Shown here piece by piece: positions 43,612 through 51,770 of a stretch of 64,000 bases of DNA. The notes beneath the pieces were generated by a model. That model did not search any database. It had not been told where the DNA came from and saw only the letters and a program-made list of their open reading frames with translations. Positions within the stretch are counted from its first letter, which is position 1; the number at the start of each line of letters is the position of its first letter. Location: assembly GCF_001513965.1 (NCBI RefSeq), contig NZ_KQ948016.1, forward strand, positions 1 through 64,000. The letters are read 5' to 3'. Source of the DNA: Streptomyces cellostaticus. Its GTDB lineage: Bacteria > Actinomycetota > Actinomycetes > Streptomycetales > Streptomycetaceae. The translations under genes and the position numbers were made by a program.

Positions 43612-44903
43612 TGCGTCACCCCCAGCACCGGGAAGTCGTGATCGGTCAGCCAGTGCCGGCCCGCCTCGCGCGAGCGCGCCCAGGATGCCTCCACGGCCGC
43701 CTGGTCGGCCGACTGGCCGAGGTCGGCCGGGGTAGGGCCGATGCGGCGGGCCAGCGGGGCGAGCCGGTCGGCGTCGAAGCCGAAGGCCTCCGCCGCCGCC
43801 AGGCCCAGCATCCGGCGCGTCTCGCTCACCGGGATGTCGTGGAAGGTGCGGCGCAGCCACGCGCGCGTGTCGGGCCAGGTACCTTCGGGATGCGGGAAGT
43901 CGCTGCCCCAGAGGATGTTGTCGACGCCGATCTCGTAGCGCTGGGCGAGTTCGCGGCGCTTGGTGTTCGTCGCGCAGATGAAGATCTGGCGGTCGAGGTA
44001 CTCGTGCGGCGGCCGCTTCAGCTCCTCGAAGGGGGACAGCTTCTTGCCGCCGTGCGCGCCGAGGTAGAGGCGGTCCATGAACCACAGCAGGTTCGGCAGC
44101 CACCAGCAGCCCGACTCGGCGACGCCGAACCGCAGGCCGGGGTGGCGTTCGAAGACGCCGGACCAGAGCAGGAACCACAGCGGCCGGGCCGGCCACCAGG
44201 TGACCTCGCTGACGAAGATCCCCAGGTGGTCGCCGTACTCGTGGCGCGGCGCCGATCCGGAGTGCGTCAGCACCGGCATCCCGCACTCGGCCGCCGCCGC
44301 CCACACGGGGTCGTAGCGGCGGTCGTGGTACGGCTCCTTGTCGCCCCACAGGGCGGGGATCATCAGCGCGCCGAGCCCGGCCTCCCTGGCGCGGTGGATC
44401 TCGGCGACCACCTTCGGCGCGTCGGCCGTGACCGGCAACAGGGCGACGCCGCAGTGCCGTTCGGGGTGCTCGGACACGAAGTCCGCGAGCCAGCGGTTGT
44501 GCGCCCGCGCGCCCGCCATGCCCAGCTCCGGGTCGTGGTCGCCGGACAGGCCGAGGCCCACCCCGAAGGGTGCGGCCGTCCGGCTGTCCACGGCGTCGGC
44601 GTCCGGGAAGACCACCTCCGCCGCCACGCCGTCCCCGTCGAGCTCCTTGAGGCGCTGCGCGGTGTCCCAGCCCCCGCGCAGACCCTCCTCGTTGTCCTGG
44701 AACCACGTGGCCGCGAAGGCCTCGTTGCGGACGCCGAGCCGGGTCATCTCCTCGCGGCGCCGGTCGCGGCCCGCGAGGAACGCGTCGAAGTCCCGGTGGA
44801 AACGGGACTCCAGGTAGGGCCGGTACTCCTCGGTGGGCAGCCCGGCATGGCAGTCGGAGGAGATGATCAGGTACGGGTCCTGGCCGGAAACAGCGTCGGT
44901 CAC
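43608..44903 (-). CDS. Amidohydrolase family 2 (ACMSD-like) protein A
   Basis: A 431-aa TIM-barrel protein, paralogue of the downstream gene. Seen: SSDCHAGLPTEEYRPYLESRFHRDFD at the N-terminus (D17, H19), AEVVFPDADAV, AHNRWLADF, VLTHSGSAPRHEYG and the metal-site WGSDFPHPEGTWPDT. It is third in the operon, 13 bp after the SDR stop. Having two different members in one operon suggests two subunits of one enzyme or successive steps. Confidence 0.92.
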   Translation of the reverse strand: MTDAVSGQDPYLIISSDCHAGLPTEEYRPYLESRFHRDFDAFLAGRDRRREEMTRLGVRNEAFAATWFQDNEEGLRGGWDTAQRLKELDGDGVAAEVVFPDADAVDSRTAAPFGVGLGLSGDHDPELGMAGARAHNRWLADFVSEHPERHCGVALLPVTADAPKVVAEIHRAREAGLGALMIPALWGDKEPYHDRRYDPVWAAAAECGMPVLTHSGSAPRHEYGDHLGIFVSEVTWWPARPLWFLLWSGVFERHPGLRFGVAESGCWWLPNLLWFMDRLYLGAHGGKKLSPFEELKRPPHEYLDRQIFICATNTKRRELAQRYEIGVDNILWGSDFPHPEGTWPDTRAWLRRTFHDIPVSETRRMLGLAAAEAFGFDADRLAPLARRIGPTPADLGQSADQAAVEASWARSREAGRHWLTDHDFPVLGVTQ

Positions 44904-44916
44904 GGCAGTCCCCCTC

Positions 44917-45801
44917 TCAGTCCAGAATGAAGCTCTCGAGGTACGACGGGTTCGCGCGGTCCAGCATCGAGTGGGCCCGCGCGCGGATCAGGGCGTCGCT
45001 GTGGTCGCTCGCCGGCAGCAGCCAGAAGCGGTCGGCGCGGATGCCGTCCACGACCAGCCCGGCGACCTCCTCCACGGGCGTGAAGCGGACCTCCTTGCCG
45101 GCCGCCCGCATCGCCGCCTCCCACTGGTCGAGGCTGCGGTAGGGCGTCTTGCGGGGGCGCTGCTTGGCGTAGCGGGCGGGCCGGTTGCGGTGGGACTCCC
45201 ACAGGCCGGTGCGCAGCATGTGCGGCCCCGGGAAGAGCACCGAGGCGCCCACGCGCGCGTGCTCCGCCTTCAGATGGGCGTACAGGGACTCGGTCATGGT
45301 GACGACGGCCGCCTTGGTGACCGCGTAGACGGAGGCGGTCGGCAGCGGCGCGATGCCGCCGTCTGCGGAGGACGTGTTGACGACATGACCAGGTTGACCC
45401 GACTTGATCATCCGTGGCACGAACGCCTGGATGCCGTGGAAGACGCCCCACACATTGACGGCGAAGGCCCATTGCCAGTCGTTCGGCTCGTGCTCCCACA
45501 TGCGCCCTTCGGCGCCCGAACCGACCCCGGCGTTGTTGCACAGCACATGCACGGCGCCGTAGACCTCGTACGCGGACTCGGCCAGCTCCAGGACCTGTTC
45601 GCGTACGCCGACGTCGACCACGCGCGCGTGCACGTCGGCGCCCTCGGCGCGCAGGTCCGCGGCGGCCTTGTCCAGCGCGGTCCCCTCGACGTCGGCGAGG
45701 ACGACCTTCAGGCCCTCGGCGGCGAACCGCCGGGCCATCGCCAGCCCGATCCCGCTCGCCGCCCCGGTGACGACGGCGACCTGTCCTGCCCTCAGCTCCA
45801 C
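44917..45801 (-). CDS. SDR family oxidoreductase in the amidohydrolase operon
   Basis: A 294-aa short-chain dehydrogenase: GAASGIG at 13-19, NNAG at 89-92, S144/S145, Y159 and K163 (YAVTK). A long C-terminal extension (TGLWESHRNRPARYAKQRPRK onward) is typical of steroid- or aromatic-diol-type SDRs. It follows the acetoacetate-decarboxylase-fold gene by 85 bp and precedes the amidohydrolases by 13 bp, so it is the second gene of a four-gene operon. Confidence 0.92.
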   Translation of the reverse strand: MELRAGQVAVVTGAASGIGLAMARRFAAEGLKVVLADVEGTALDKAAADLRAEGADVHARVVDVGVREQVLELAESAYEVYGAVHVLCNNAGVGSGAEGRMWEHEPNDWQWAFAVNVWGVFHGIQAFVPRMIKSGQPGHVVNTSSADGGIAPLPTASVYAVTKAAVVTMTESLYAHLKAEHARVGASVLFPGPHMLRTGLWESHRNRPARYAKQRPRKTPYRSLDQWEAAMRAAGKEVRFTPVEEVAGLVVDGIRADRFWLLPASDHSDALIRARAHSMLDRANPSYLESFILD

Positions 45802-45886
45802 GGCCGCTCACCTCCTCCCCACGTCGCCCGGGACGACACGGTTCCCGGCCGGGGGTCCGGGGGTTGTCCCCCAGGCAGGCACAGCA

Positions 45887-46684
45887 TCACGCGCTCCCTT
45901 CGGGCGGCCCGTCATGGACCTGGAGCGGGTCGTCGTAGCGCTGGTGGACGTACGGCAGCAGGGCCTGGGCGTCGACCCGTTCGACCACCCGGCCGCTCTG
46001 GTCGCTGGTCTTCTCACCGATGGTGATCTCCAGCAGGCGCAGCACCGGGAGGTCGGCGACGGGGTCGTACAGGGACTCGCGGAGCACCACGTCCCCGGTG
46101 ACCCGTTCCAGCCGGCGCACCTTCTCGTGCCGTACGCAGTGCACCAGTACGGGGTCGCCGTCGAAGCCGGAACCGTCCACCGCGGGAAGGAACTTGAAGT
46201 AGAAGTCGGTCTTGCGGGACGGCTCCGGCAGGGGCAGCGTGCCGCTCACCGCGCCGCGTATCTCGACGAACGCGATGCCGTGCCGTGCCAGCGACGCCCG
46301 CACGACGAGCCCCTCGCGCTCGACGGCCACCTCACCGAGCTTCTTGGGCTCCCCGAAGACCTCGCGGCCGCCGGTGAGGGCCCGCTCGTGGGTCATCGGC
46401 ATCACCAGCGGGTACCAGCCCTCGACACCTCCGTGGGCGGCGGCGACCGCGAAGGAGCCCGCGCCGAGCGGGTATCCGGGCAGGTCGACCTTGCTGATGT
46501 TCACCCGCGCCAGGGGGCGTGAGGTGGGTTTGAGCGGGGGTGGCAGCACCACCGCCACCGCGTCCGGGTCGGTCTCCCAGACGGCCGCCACACCGGTGGA
46601 CCAGATCTCCGGGAGCCGCGCACTCGCGGTGCGCGTGGCGGCGATCTCCCGCTCGGTCCGTGCGCCGTACCGTACGCGTGCCAT
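45887..46684 (-). CDS. Acetoacetate decarboxylase family protein
   Basis: A 265-aa protein of the acetoacetate decarboxylase superfamily. The Schiff-base lysine pair is present: K114-K115 in FGEPKKLGEV. PLARVNISKVDLPGYPLGAGSF and WYPLVMPMTHERALTGGREVFGE precede it. Family members either decarboxylate beta-keto acids or do other imine chemistry. It is the first gene of the operon and is divergent from a TetR regulator, with a perfect palindrome between the two. Confidence 0.9.
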   Translation of the reverse strand: MARVRYGARTEREIAATRTASARLPEIWSTGVAAVWETDPDAVAVVLPPPLKPTSRPLARVNISKVDLPGYPLGAGSFAVAAAHGGVEGWYPLVMPMTHERALTGGREVFGEPKKLGEVAVEREGLVVRASLARHGIAFVEIRGAVSGTLPLPEPSRKTDFYFKFLPAVDGSGFDGDPVLVHCVRHEKVRRLERVTGDVVLRESLYDPVADLPVLRLLEITIGEKTSDQSGRVVERVDAQALLPYVHQRYDDPLQVHDGPPEGSA

Positions 46685-46718
46685 ATGCCGTACCGCCCTT
46701 CTCCTGACGGACCGTCAC

Positions 46719-46757
46719 CTGTAACACAGTTACAGCAGACCGCGTGCGGGGTAAATA
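46719..46757 (+). promoter_or_regulatory. TetR operator and promoter
   Basis: A perfect dyad CTGTAAC-ACA-GTTACAG (46719-46735) lies between the divergent decarboxylase-fold and TetR genes. On the plus strand TTACAG (46730-46735) and TAAATA (46752-46757) form a promoter with a 16-bp spacer whose -35 lies inside the dyad, the expected layout for autorepression. Confidence 0.75.
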
Positions 46758-46786
46758 CGCGTGCACCGAGGAGAGTTGGGGGGATC

Positions 46787-47413
46787 ATGCCGAAAGGCAC
46801 GCTGACCCGGGACGAGGTGCTGGACACCGCCGCGGGCCTGGTGAAGCGGCACGGCCCGCAGGCGCTGACCATGCGGGGGCTCGCCGCCGAGCTGGGCACC
46901 GCCGTCACCTCGATCTACTGGCACGTCGGCGGCCGTGAAGCCCTGCTGGACGCCCTGGTGGAGCGGACCGTGGCCGGTCTCGGCGAGATCCGCCCGGCAG
47001 GCGGCACACCCGAACAGCGGGTCGTCTCCGTCGCGTGTGCCCTGCGCCGGCAGCTGCGCGACCATCCGCATCTGGTGGCCCTGGTGCACGAGCGCGGGCT
47101 GACCGAGCGGATGTTCCTGCCCGCCCAGCAGGTCCTGGTGCGCGAGGCACGCGCGGCGGGACTGCGCGGTGCCCGGGCCGCCGAGTTCGTCCGGGCCGTG
47201 CAGTTCCAGGTCGTCGGCCATGTGCTGGTCGAGCGCAACCGCGAGCGCGCCCCGGTGCAGAGCCCGGGCGAGGAGGAGCTGTGGAGCGCCGAGACCACCG
47301 GCGCCGACCCGGCCCTGGCCCGTGCGCTGGCCCGCCCGGTGGACACGGAGCGGCTCTTCGTCACCTCCGTACGGGCGCTGGTGGGGGCACTGCTCACACC
47401 GAGCGGAACATGA
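46787..47413 (+). CDS. TetR-family regulator
   Basis: A 208-aa repressor. The N-terminal helix-turn-helix (residues 6-55) shows LTRDEVLDTAAGLVKRHGPQALTMRGLAAELGTAVTSIYWHVGGREALLDAL. The C-terminal all-helical domain resembles TetR_C (LFVTSVRALVGALLTPSG). The ATG at 46787 follows a GAGGAGAG and GGGGGG. It most likely controls the divergent four-gene operon and its own gene through the palindrome at 46719-46735. Its ligand is probably an operon substrate. Confidence 0.93.
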   Translation: MPKGTLTRDEVLDTAAGLVKRHGPQALTMRGLAAELGTAVTSIYWHVGGREALLDALVERTVAGLGEIRPAGGTPEQRVVSVACALRRQLRDHPHLVALVHERGLTERMFLPAQQVLVREARAAGLRGARAAEFVRAVQFQVVGHVLVERNRERAPVQSPGEEELWSAETTGADPALARALARPVDTERLFVTSVRALVGALLTPSGT

Positions 47414-47726
47414 CCGGCGGGCTGCCGGCGCCGGGGCGGGGAACCGGCCACCGGGTCCGCGCGCCGACGCCGCCGGGGCACCGGGAGCCCGCGGCGGATG
47501 TGGCGGATGACGGCGCCCGTCCGGGTCACGCGGCCGCCAAGAGGGACGCGGCACCTGGTTGCGGCGCCGCGGACGACGCCCGGCCGGCCGCCCGAACTGT
47601 CCTGCGGGTCGGCCGCATTGCGGGCACGCACGCGTGTGCGGTGTCCGAGCGGGAGGGCGGGTGCGAAGGGGCGGGGTCGGCCCTGGGGGACGGCGCTGTC
47701 AGTCGCGGCCCGTATCCTCAGTGACC
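47414..47726. other. Intergenic region, no convincing gene
   Basis: A 104-codon frame starting with an ATGA overlap at 47410 and ending at 47724 exists, but its product is low-complexity Ala/Gly/Arg/Pro with no family resemblance. The TATCCT hexamer at 47713-47718 is a likely -10 for the exonuclease gene. Confidence 0.5.
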
Positions 47727-48713
47727 ATGCTCGAAGACCGTGCGACCGCAGTGTCCTCCCCCACCCAGTGGCCGGCCGCGTATCCGAAGGGATACGCGGT
47801 CGTTGACGTGGAGACCACCGGCCTGGCCCGGGACGACCGGATCATCTCCGCCGCCGTCTACCGGCTGGACGCGCGCGGTGAGGTCGAGGACCACTGGTAC
47901 ACCCTGGTCAACCCGGAGCGTGATCCGGGCCCCGTGTGGATACACGGTCTGACGAGCGAGGTGCTCGAAGGGGCGCCGCTCTTCGCGGACGTCGCCGAGG
48001 AGTTCGCCGCCCGCCTCGACGACCGGGTGCTGGTCGCGCACAACGCGGTCTTCGACTGGCAGATGATCGCGCGCGAGTACGCGCGCGTGCAGCGTGAGGC
48101 GCCGGTGCGGCAGCGGCTGTGCACCATCGCGCTGTCGAAGGAGCTGGGGCTGCCGCTGCCCAACTTCAAGCTGGAGTCGCTGGCGGCCCACTTCGGGGTC
48201 GTCCAGCAGCGGGCGCACCACGCGCTGGACGACGCGCGCGTGCTCGCCGAGGCGTTCCGGCCGAGCCTGCGGGCCGCCGCGGCGGGCGGCGTACGGCTGC
48301 CGCTGCTGGAGTGCCGGCCGCTGACGGAGTGGGCGCAGACGCCCCGGATCGGCCGGCAGGCGAGCGGGGGATACGGCGGCTACCAGCCGTCCGGCTGGCG
48401 CCCGTCCCGGAAGCGGCCGGCCTGCCCCTACCCCAACCCGGGACGGTACGAAGACGGCAAACGCCTCAAACAGGGCATGCGGGTGGCGTTCTCCGGGGAC
48501 ACGTCCACCGAACGGGAGCTGCTGGAGGACCGGGCGACCGAGGCCGGGCTGCACGTGGCGACGAGCCTGTCCCGGCTGACCAGCCTGCTGGTCACCAACG
48601 ACCCCGACTCGGGCACCTCGAAGGTGGTCAAGGCGCGGCAGTTCGGCACGCCGGTCGTCGACGAGGCCGCCTTCGGGCAGCTGCTGCGGGATGTCGAGCC
48701 CGCCGACGGGTGA
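47727..48713 (+). CDS. DEDDh 3-prime to 5-prime exonuclease with BRCT-like C-terminus
   Basis: A 328-aa protein. The exonuclease domain (residues 20-190) is like the DNA polymerase III epsilon chain: Exo I VVDVETTGL (D27, E29), Exo II VAHNAVFDWQM, Exo III HHALDDARV. A linker leads to a BRCT-like domain (about 245-325; KQGMRVAFSGDTSTERELLEDRATEAGLHV and LLVTNDPDSGTSKVVKAR), which suggests action in DNA repair. The ATG lies 9 bp after a TATCCT -10 box and has no Shine-Dalgarno, so the mRNA may be leaderless. A GTG two codons earlier is possible. Confidence 0.92.
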   Translation: MLEDRATAVSSPTQWPAAYPKGYAVVDVETTGLARDDRIISAAVYRLDARGEVEDHWYTLVNPERDPGPVWIHGLTSEVLEGAPLFADVAEEFAARLDDRVLVAHNAVFDWQMIAREYARVQREAPVRQRLCTIALSKELGLPLPNFKLESLAAHFGVVQQRAHHALDDARVLAEAFRPSLRAAAAGGVRLPLLECRPLTEWAQTPRIGRQASGGYGGYQPSGWRPSRKRPACPYPNPGRYEDGKRLKQGMRVAFSGDTSTERELLEDRATEAGLHVATSLSRLTSLLVTNDPDSGTSKVVKARQFGTPVVDEAAFGQLLRDVEPADG

Positions 48714-48806
48714 GCGGACGCAAGGACCCGTACGGACGGGTGATTCATCGCGACTCGCCCGGCGCCCGTCGGCCCGCGGCGCGGGCGACGGCTCACCCTG
48801 TGGCGC

Positions 48807-49040
48807 ATGGCGAATTGTGAAGTCTGCGGCAATGACTACGGGATGACCTTCGAGGTCCACGCACAGGGTGCTGTGCACGTGTTCGACTGCTTCTCCTGTG
48901 CGATCCACCGCATGGCCCCGGTCTGCGAGCACTGCAAGGTCTCGATCATCGGCCAGGGCGTGGAGGCCGACGGCAGCTTCTACTGCGGCGCCCACTGCGC
49001 CCGCGCCGAGGGGAAGGTGGGGATCGTCGACCGAGTGTGA
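48807..49040 (+). CDS. Small double zinc-ribbon protein
   Basis: A 77-aa protein with four cysteine pairs: C4-x2-C7, C28-x2-C31, C40-x2-C43 and C60-x3-C64, enough for two zinc sites. It is LIM-like in spacing. Nothing indicates DNA binding beyond this. Function is unknown, but it is conserved in Streptomyces as far as I remember. No Shine-Dalgarno is obvious. It lies between the exonuclease and SURF1 genes, all on the plus strand. Confidence 0.82.
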   Translation: MANCEVCGNDYGMTFEVHAQGAVHVFDCFSCAIHRMAPVCEHCKVSIIGQGVEADGSFYCGAHCARAEGKVGIVDRV

Positions 49041-49089
49041 CCCGGCACCCGCCCGATCGCACCCCACGACCGAGTTGTACCGTCGTGGG

Positions 49090-49896
49090 GTGCACCGCTA
49101 CCGCTTCCTGCTGACCCGCCAGTGGGTGATCCTCACCCTCGTCGCGATCGCGCTGATCCCGACGATGATCAGGCTCGGCTTCTGGCAGCAGCACCGGTAC
49201 GAGGAGCGCACCGCACGGAACAACCTGGTCTCCGACGCGCTGCACGCCAAGCCGGTCCCGGTCGAACAGCTGACCTCGCCCGGTCACAGCGTGACCCGCA
49301 CCGAGAAGTACCGCACCGTCACCGCGACCGGCACCTTCGACACCTCCCGGGAGGTCGTGGTCCGGCGCCGGACCAACTCCGACGACGAGGTCGGCTTCCA
49401 CGTCCTGACCCCGTTCGTCCTGACGGACGGCAAGGTGCTGCTGGTCAACCGCGGCTGGATCCCCGCGAACGGCGTGCAGACCGCCTTTCCCAGGATCCCC
49501 GCGCCGCCCGCGGGCCGGGTCACCATCACCGGGCGGCTGAAGGCCGACGAGACCACCGCGGCGAGCGGCATCAAGAACGTCAAGGGCCTGCCGGACCGGC
49601 AGATCATGCTGATCAACAGCGCGGAGGAGGCCCGGCGTCTCGGCGCGAAGGTGCTCGGCGGCTACGTCGAGCAGACGGCCCCCGACTCCAAGGGCGGCTC
49701 CCCGGAGCAGATCACCGACCCGGGCAGCGAGGACGCCCCGCTGAACTACGCGTACATGATCCAGTGGTGGCTGTTCGCCGCGGGCGTCCCGGTGGGCTGG
49801 TGGTTCCTGGTCCGGCGCGAGATCCGCGACCGCGAGGAGGCCGCGGCCGAGGAGAAGCCCGAGGAGACGGAGGAGACGGCGCCGGCCACCGTGTGA
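49090..49896 (+). CDS. SURF1 family protein
   Basis: A 268-aa membrane protein of the SURF1 family, a heme-handling factor for assembly of cytochrome c oxidase. Two membrane helices flank the domain (QWVILTLVAIALIPTMIRLGFWQ and YAYMIQWWLFAAGVPVGWWFLV). Between them lie RYEERTARNN, TVTATGTFD, LLVNRGWIPANG and VTITGRLKADE. The C-terminus is Glu-rich. The GTG start is seven bases after a TACCGT hexamer, compatible with a leaderless mRNA. Confidence 0.92.
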   Translation: MHRYRFLLTRQWVILTLVAIALIPTMIRLGFWQQHRYEERTARNNLVSDALHAKPVPVEQLTSPGHSVTRTEKYRTVTATGTFDTSREVVVRRRTNSDDEVGFHVLTPFVLTDGKVLLVNRGWIPANGVQTAFPRIPAPPAGRVTITGRLKADETTAASGIKNVKGLPDRQIMLINSAEEARRLGAKVLGGYVEQTAPDSKGGSPEQITDPGSEDAPLNYAYMIQWWLFAAGVPVGWWFLVRREIRDREEAAAEEKPEETEETAPATV

Positions 49897-49980
49897 TCCA
49901 CGGCCCGGCGCCCCGGGGAAACGTCACTCCCCCGGCGCACCACCTGATTGGCCCCCAGGTTCGGCGGGAAGCCGCATCCC

Positions 49981-51765
49981 GTGAACGCGCGCATCGAGGA
50001 CTACGCCCTCATCGGCGACGAACAGACGGCCGCACTGGTCGGCCGGGACGGCTCGATCGACTGGCTGTGCCTGCCCCGCTTCGACTCGGGAGCCTGCTTT
50101 GCCCGGCTCCTCGGCAACGAGGACAACGGCCACTGGAGAATCGCGCCGAAGGGCGCGGACACCTGCACGCGCCGCGCCTACCGGCGTGACACCCTCGTCC
50201 TCGACACCGAGTGGGAGACCGCCGAGGGCACGGTACGCGTCACCGACCTGATGCCGCAGCGCGACCTCGCCCCCGACGTCGTACGCATCGTGGAGGGCGT
50301 CAGCGGGCGCGTCACCGTGCACAGCACGCTCCGCCTGCGCTTCGACTACGGCTCGATCGTGCCGTGGGTGCGCCGCGCCGACGGCCACCGGGTGGCCGTC
50401 GCCGGCCCGGACTCGACGTGGCTGCGCTCCGAACCGCCCGTGCACACCTGGGGCGAGCGCATGGCGACGCACTCGGAGTTCACCGTCGCCGAGGGCGAGC
50501 GGGTCGCCTTCGTGCTGACCTGGCACCCCTCGCACGAGCCGCGTCCCGCGCTCATCGACCCGTACGAAGCGCTGAGCACCAGCGTCCGGGACTGGCGGCG
50601 CTGGACGGCCCGCTGCCGCTACGACGGGCCGCACCGGGAGGCCGTCGTACGGTCCCTGATCACGCTCAAGGCCCTCACCTACGCCCCGACGGGCGGGATC
50701 GTCGCCGCGGCCACCACCTCGCTGCCCGAGGAGCTGGGGGGTGTGCGCAACTGGGACTACCGCTACTGCTGGCTGCGCGACTCCACCCTCACCCTCGGCG
50801 CCCTGCTGGCCGCGGGCTACCACAAAGAGGCCGAGGCCTGGCGCAACTGGCTGCTGCGCGCGGTCGCGGGCGACCCGGCGGACCTGCAGATCATGTACGG
50901 CCTGGCGGGCGAGCGACGGCTGCCGGAGTGGGAGGCGCCCTGGCTGTCCGGCTTCGCCGGGTCCGCGCCCGTACGGGTCGGCAACGGCGCCGTGGAGCAG
51001 CTCCAGCTGGATGTGTACGGCGAGGTCATGGACTCGCTGTCGCTGGCCCGCGGCGCGGGTCTGCCCACCAAGCCGCACATGTGGTCGATTCAGCGCGCGC
51101 TGATGACGTTCCTGGAGGCGTCGTGGCGGCAGCCCGACGAGGGCCTGTGGGAGGTGCGCGGCGGCCGGCGCCAGTTCGTGCACTCGAAGGTGATGGTGTG
51201 GGTGGCCGCGGACCGCGCCGTACAGGCGCTGGAGCAGCACCAGGAGCTGAAGGGCGACCTGGAGCGCTGGCGGGCGATGCGCGACGAGGTGCACCGGGAG
51301 GTGTGCGAGCGGGGCTTCGACCCCCGGCGCAACACCTTCACCCAGTACTACGGCTCGCGCGAGCTGGACGCCGCCCTGCTGCTGATCCCGCGTGTCGGTT
51401 TCCTTCCGCCCGACGACCCCCGGGTGATCGGCACGGTCGACGCGATCCGCGAGGACCTGGGCCACGGCGGCTTCGTGCGCCGCTACGACACGGACGCCGT
51501 CGGCGTCGACGGAATGCCGGGCGGCGAGGGCGCCTTCCTCGCCTGCTCGTTCTGGCTCGCCGACGCCCTGCACATGACCGGCCGCACGGACGAGGCCCGG
51601 GACCTGTTCGAGCGGCTGGCGGGCCTCACCAACGACGTGGGACTGCTGGCCGAGGAGTACGACCCGGAACTGGGCTGCCAGGTGGGCAACTATCCGCAGG
51701 CGTTCAGCCACATCGCGCTGGTGAACACCGCCCTCACGCTGTTCGGGGGCGAGGGGGCAGGATAG
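49981..51765 (+). CDS. Glycoside hydrolase family 15 protein (glucoamylase/trehalase type)
   Basis: A 594-aa cytoplasmic enzyme. The N-terminal trehalase-like domain starts with RIEDYALIGDEQTAALVGRDGSIDWLCLPRFDS. The (alpha/alpha)6 catalytic domain follows with GVRNWDYRYCWLRDSTLTLGALL and EASWRQPDEGLWEVRGGRRQFVHSKVM, where the conserved Glu residues act. Actinobacterial members of this group have been shown to be trehalases; others are glucoamylases, so I leave the substrate open. The GTG at 49981 follows CGGGAAG. It is followed after 5 bp by an SDR gene. Confidence 0.92.
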   Translation: MNARIEDYALIGDEQTAALVGRDGSIDWLCLPRFDSGACFARLLGNEDNGHWRIAPKGADTCTRRAYRRDTLVLDTEWETAEGTVRVTDLMPQRDLAPDVVRIVEGVSGRVTVHSTLRLRFDYGSIVPWVRRADGHRVAVAGPDSTWLRSEPPVHTWGERMATHSEFTVAEGERVAFVLTWHPSHEPRPALIDPYEALSTSVRDWRRWTARCRYDGPHREAVVRSLITLKALTYAPTGGIVAAATTSLPEELGGVRNWDYRYCWLRDSTLTLGALLAAGYHKEAEAWRNWLLRAVAGDPADLQIMYGLAGERRLPEWEAPWLSGFAGSAPVRVGNGAVEQLQLDVYGEVMDSLSLARGAGLPTKPHMWSIQRALMTFLEASWRQPDEGLWEVRGGRRQFVHSKVMVWVAADRAVQALEQHQELKGDLERWRAMRDEVHREVCERGFDPRRNTFTQYYGSRELDAALLLIPRVGFLPPDDPRVIGTVDAIREDLGHGGFVRRYDTDAVGVDGMPGGEGAFLACSFWLADALHMTGRTDEARDLFERLAGLTNDVGLLAEEYDPELGCQVGNYPQAFSHIALVNTALTLFGGEGAG

Positions 51766-51770
51766 GGACC

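Noticed and set aside
47410..47724. 104-codon frame overlapping the TetR stop by ATGA
   Set aside because: Low-complexity product, no recognisable family, and the exonuclease promoter lies inside it.
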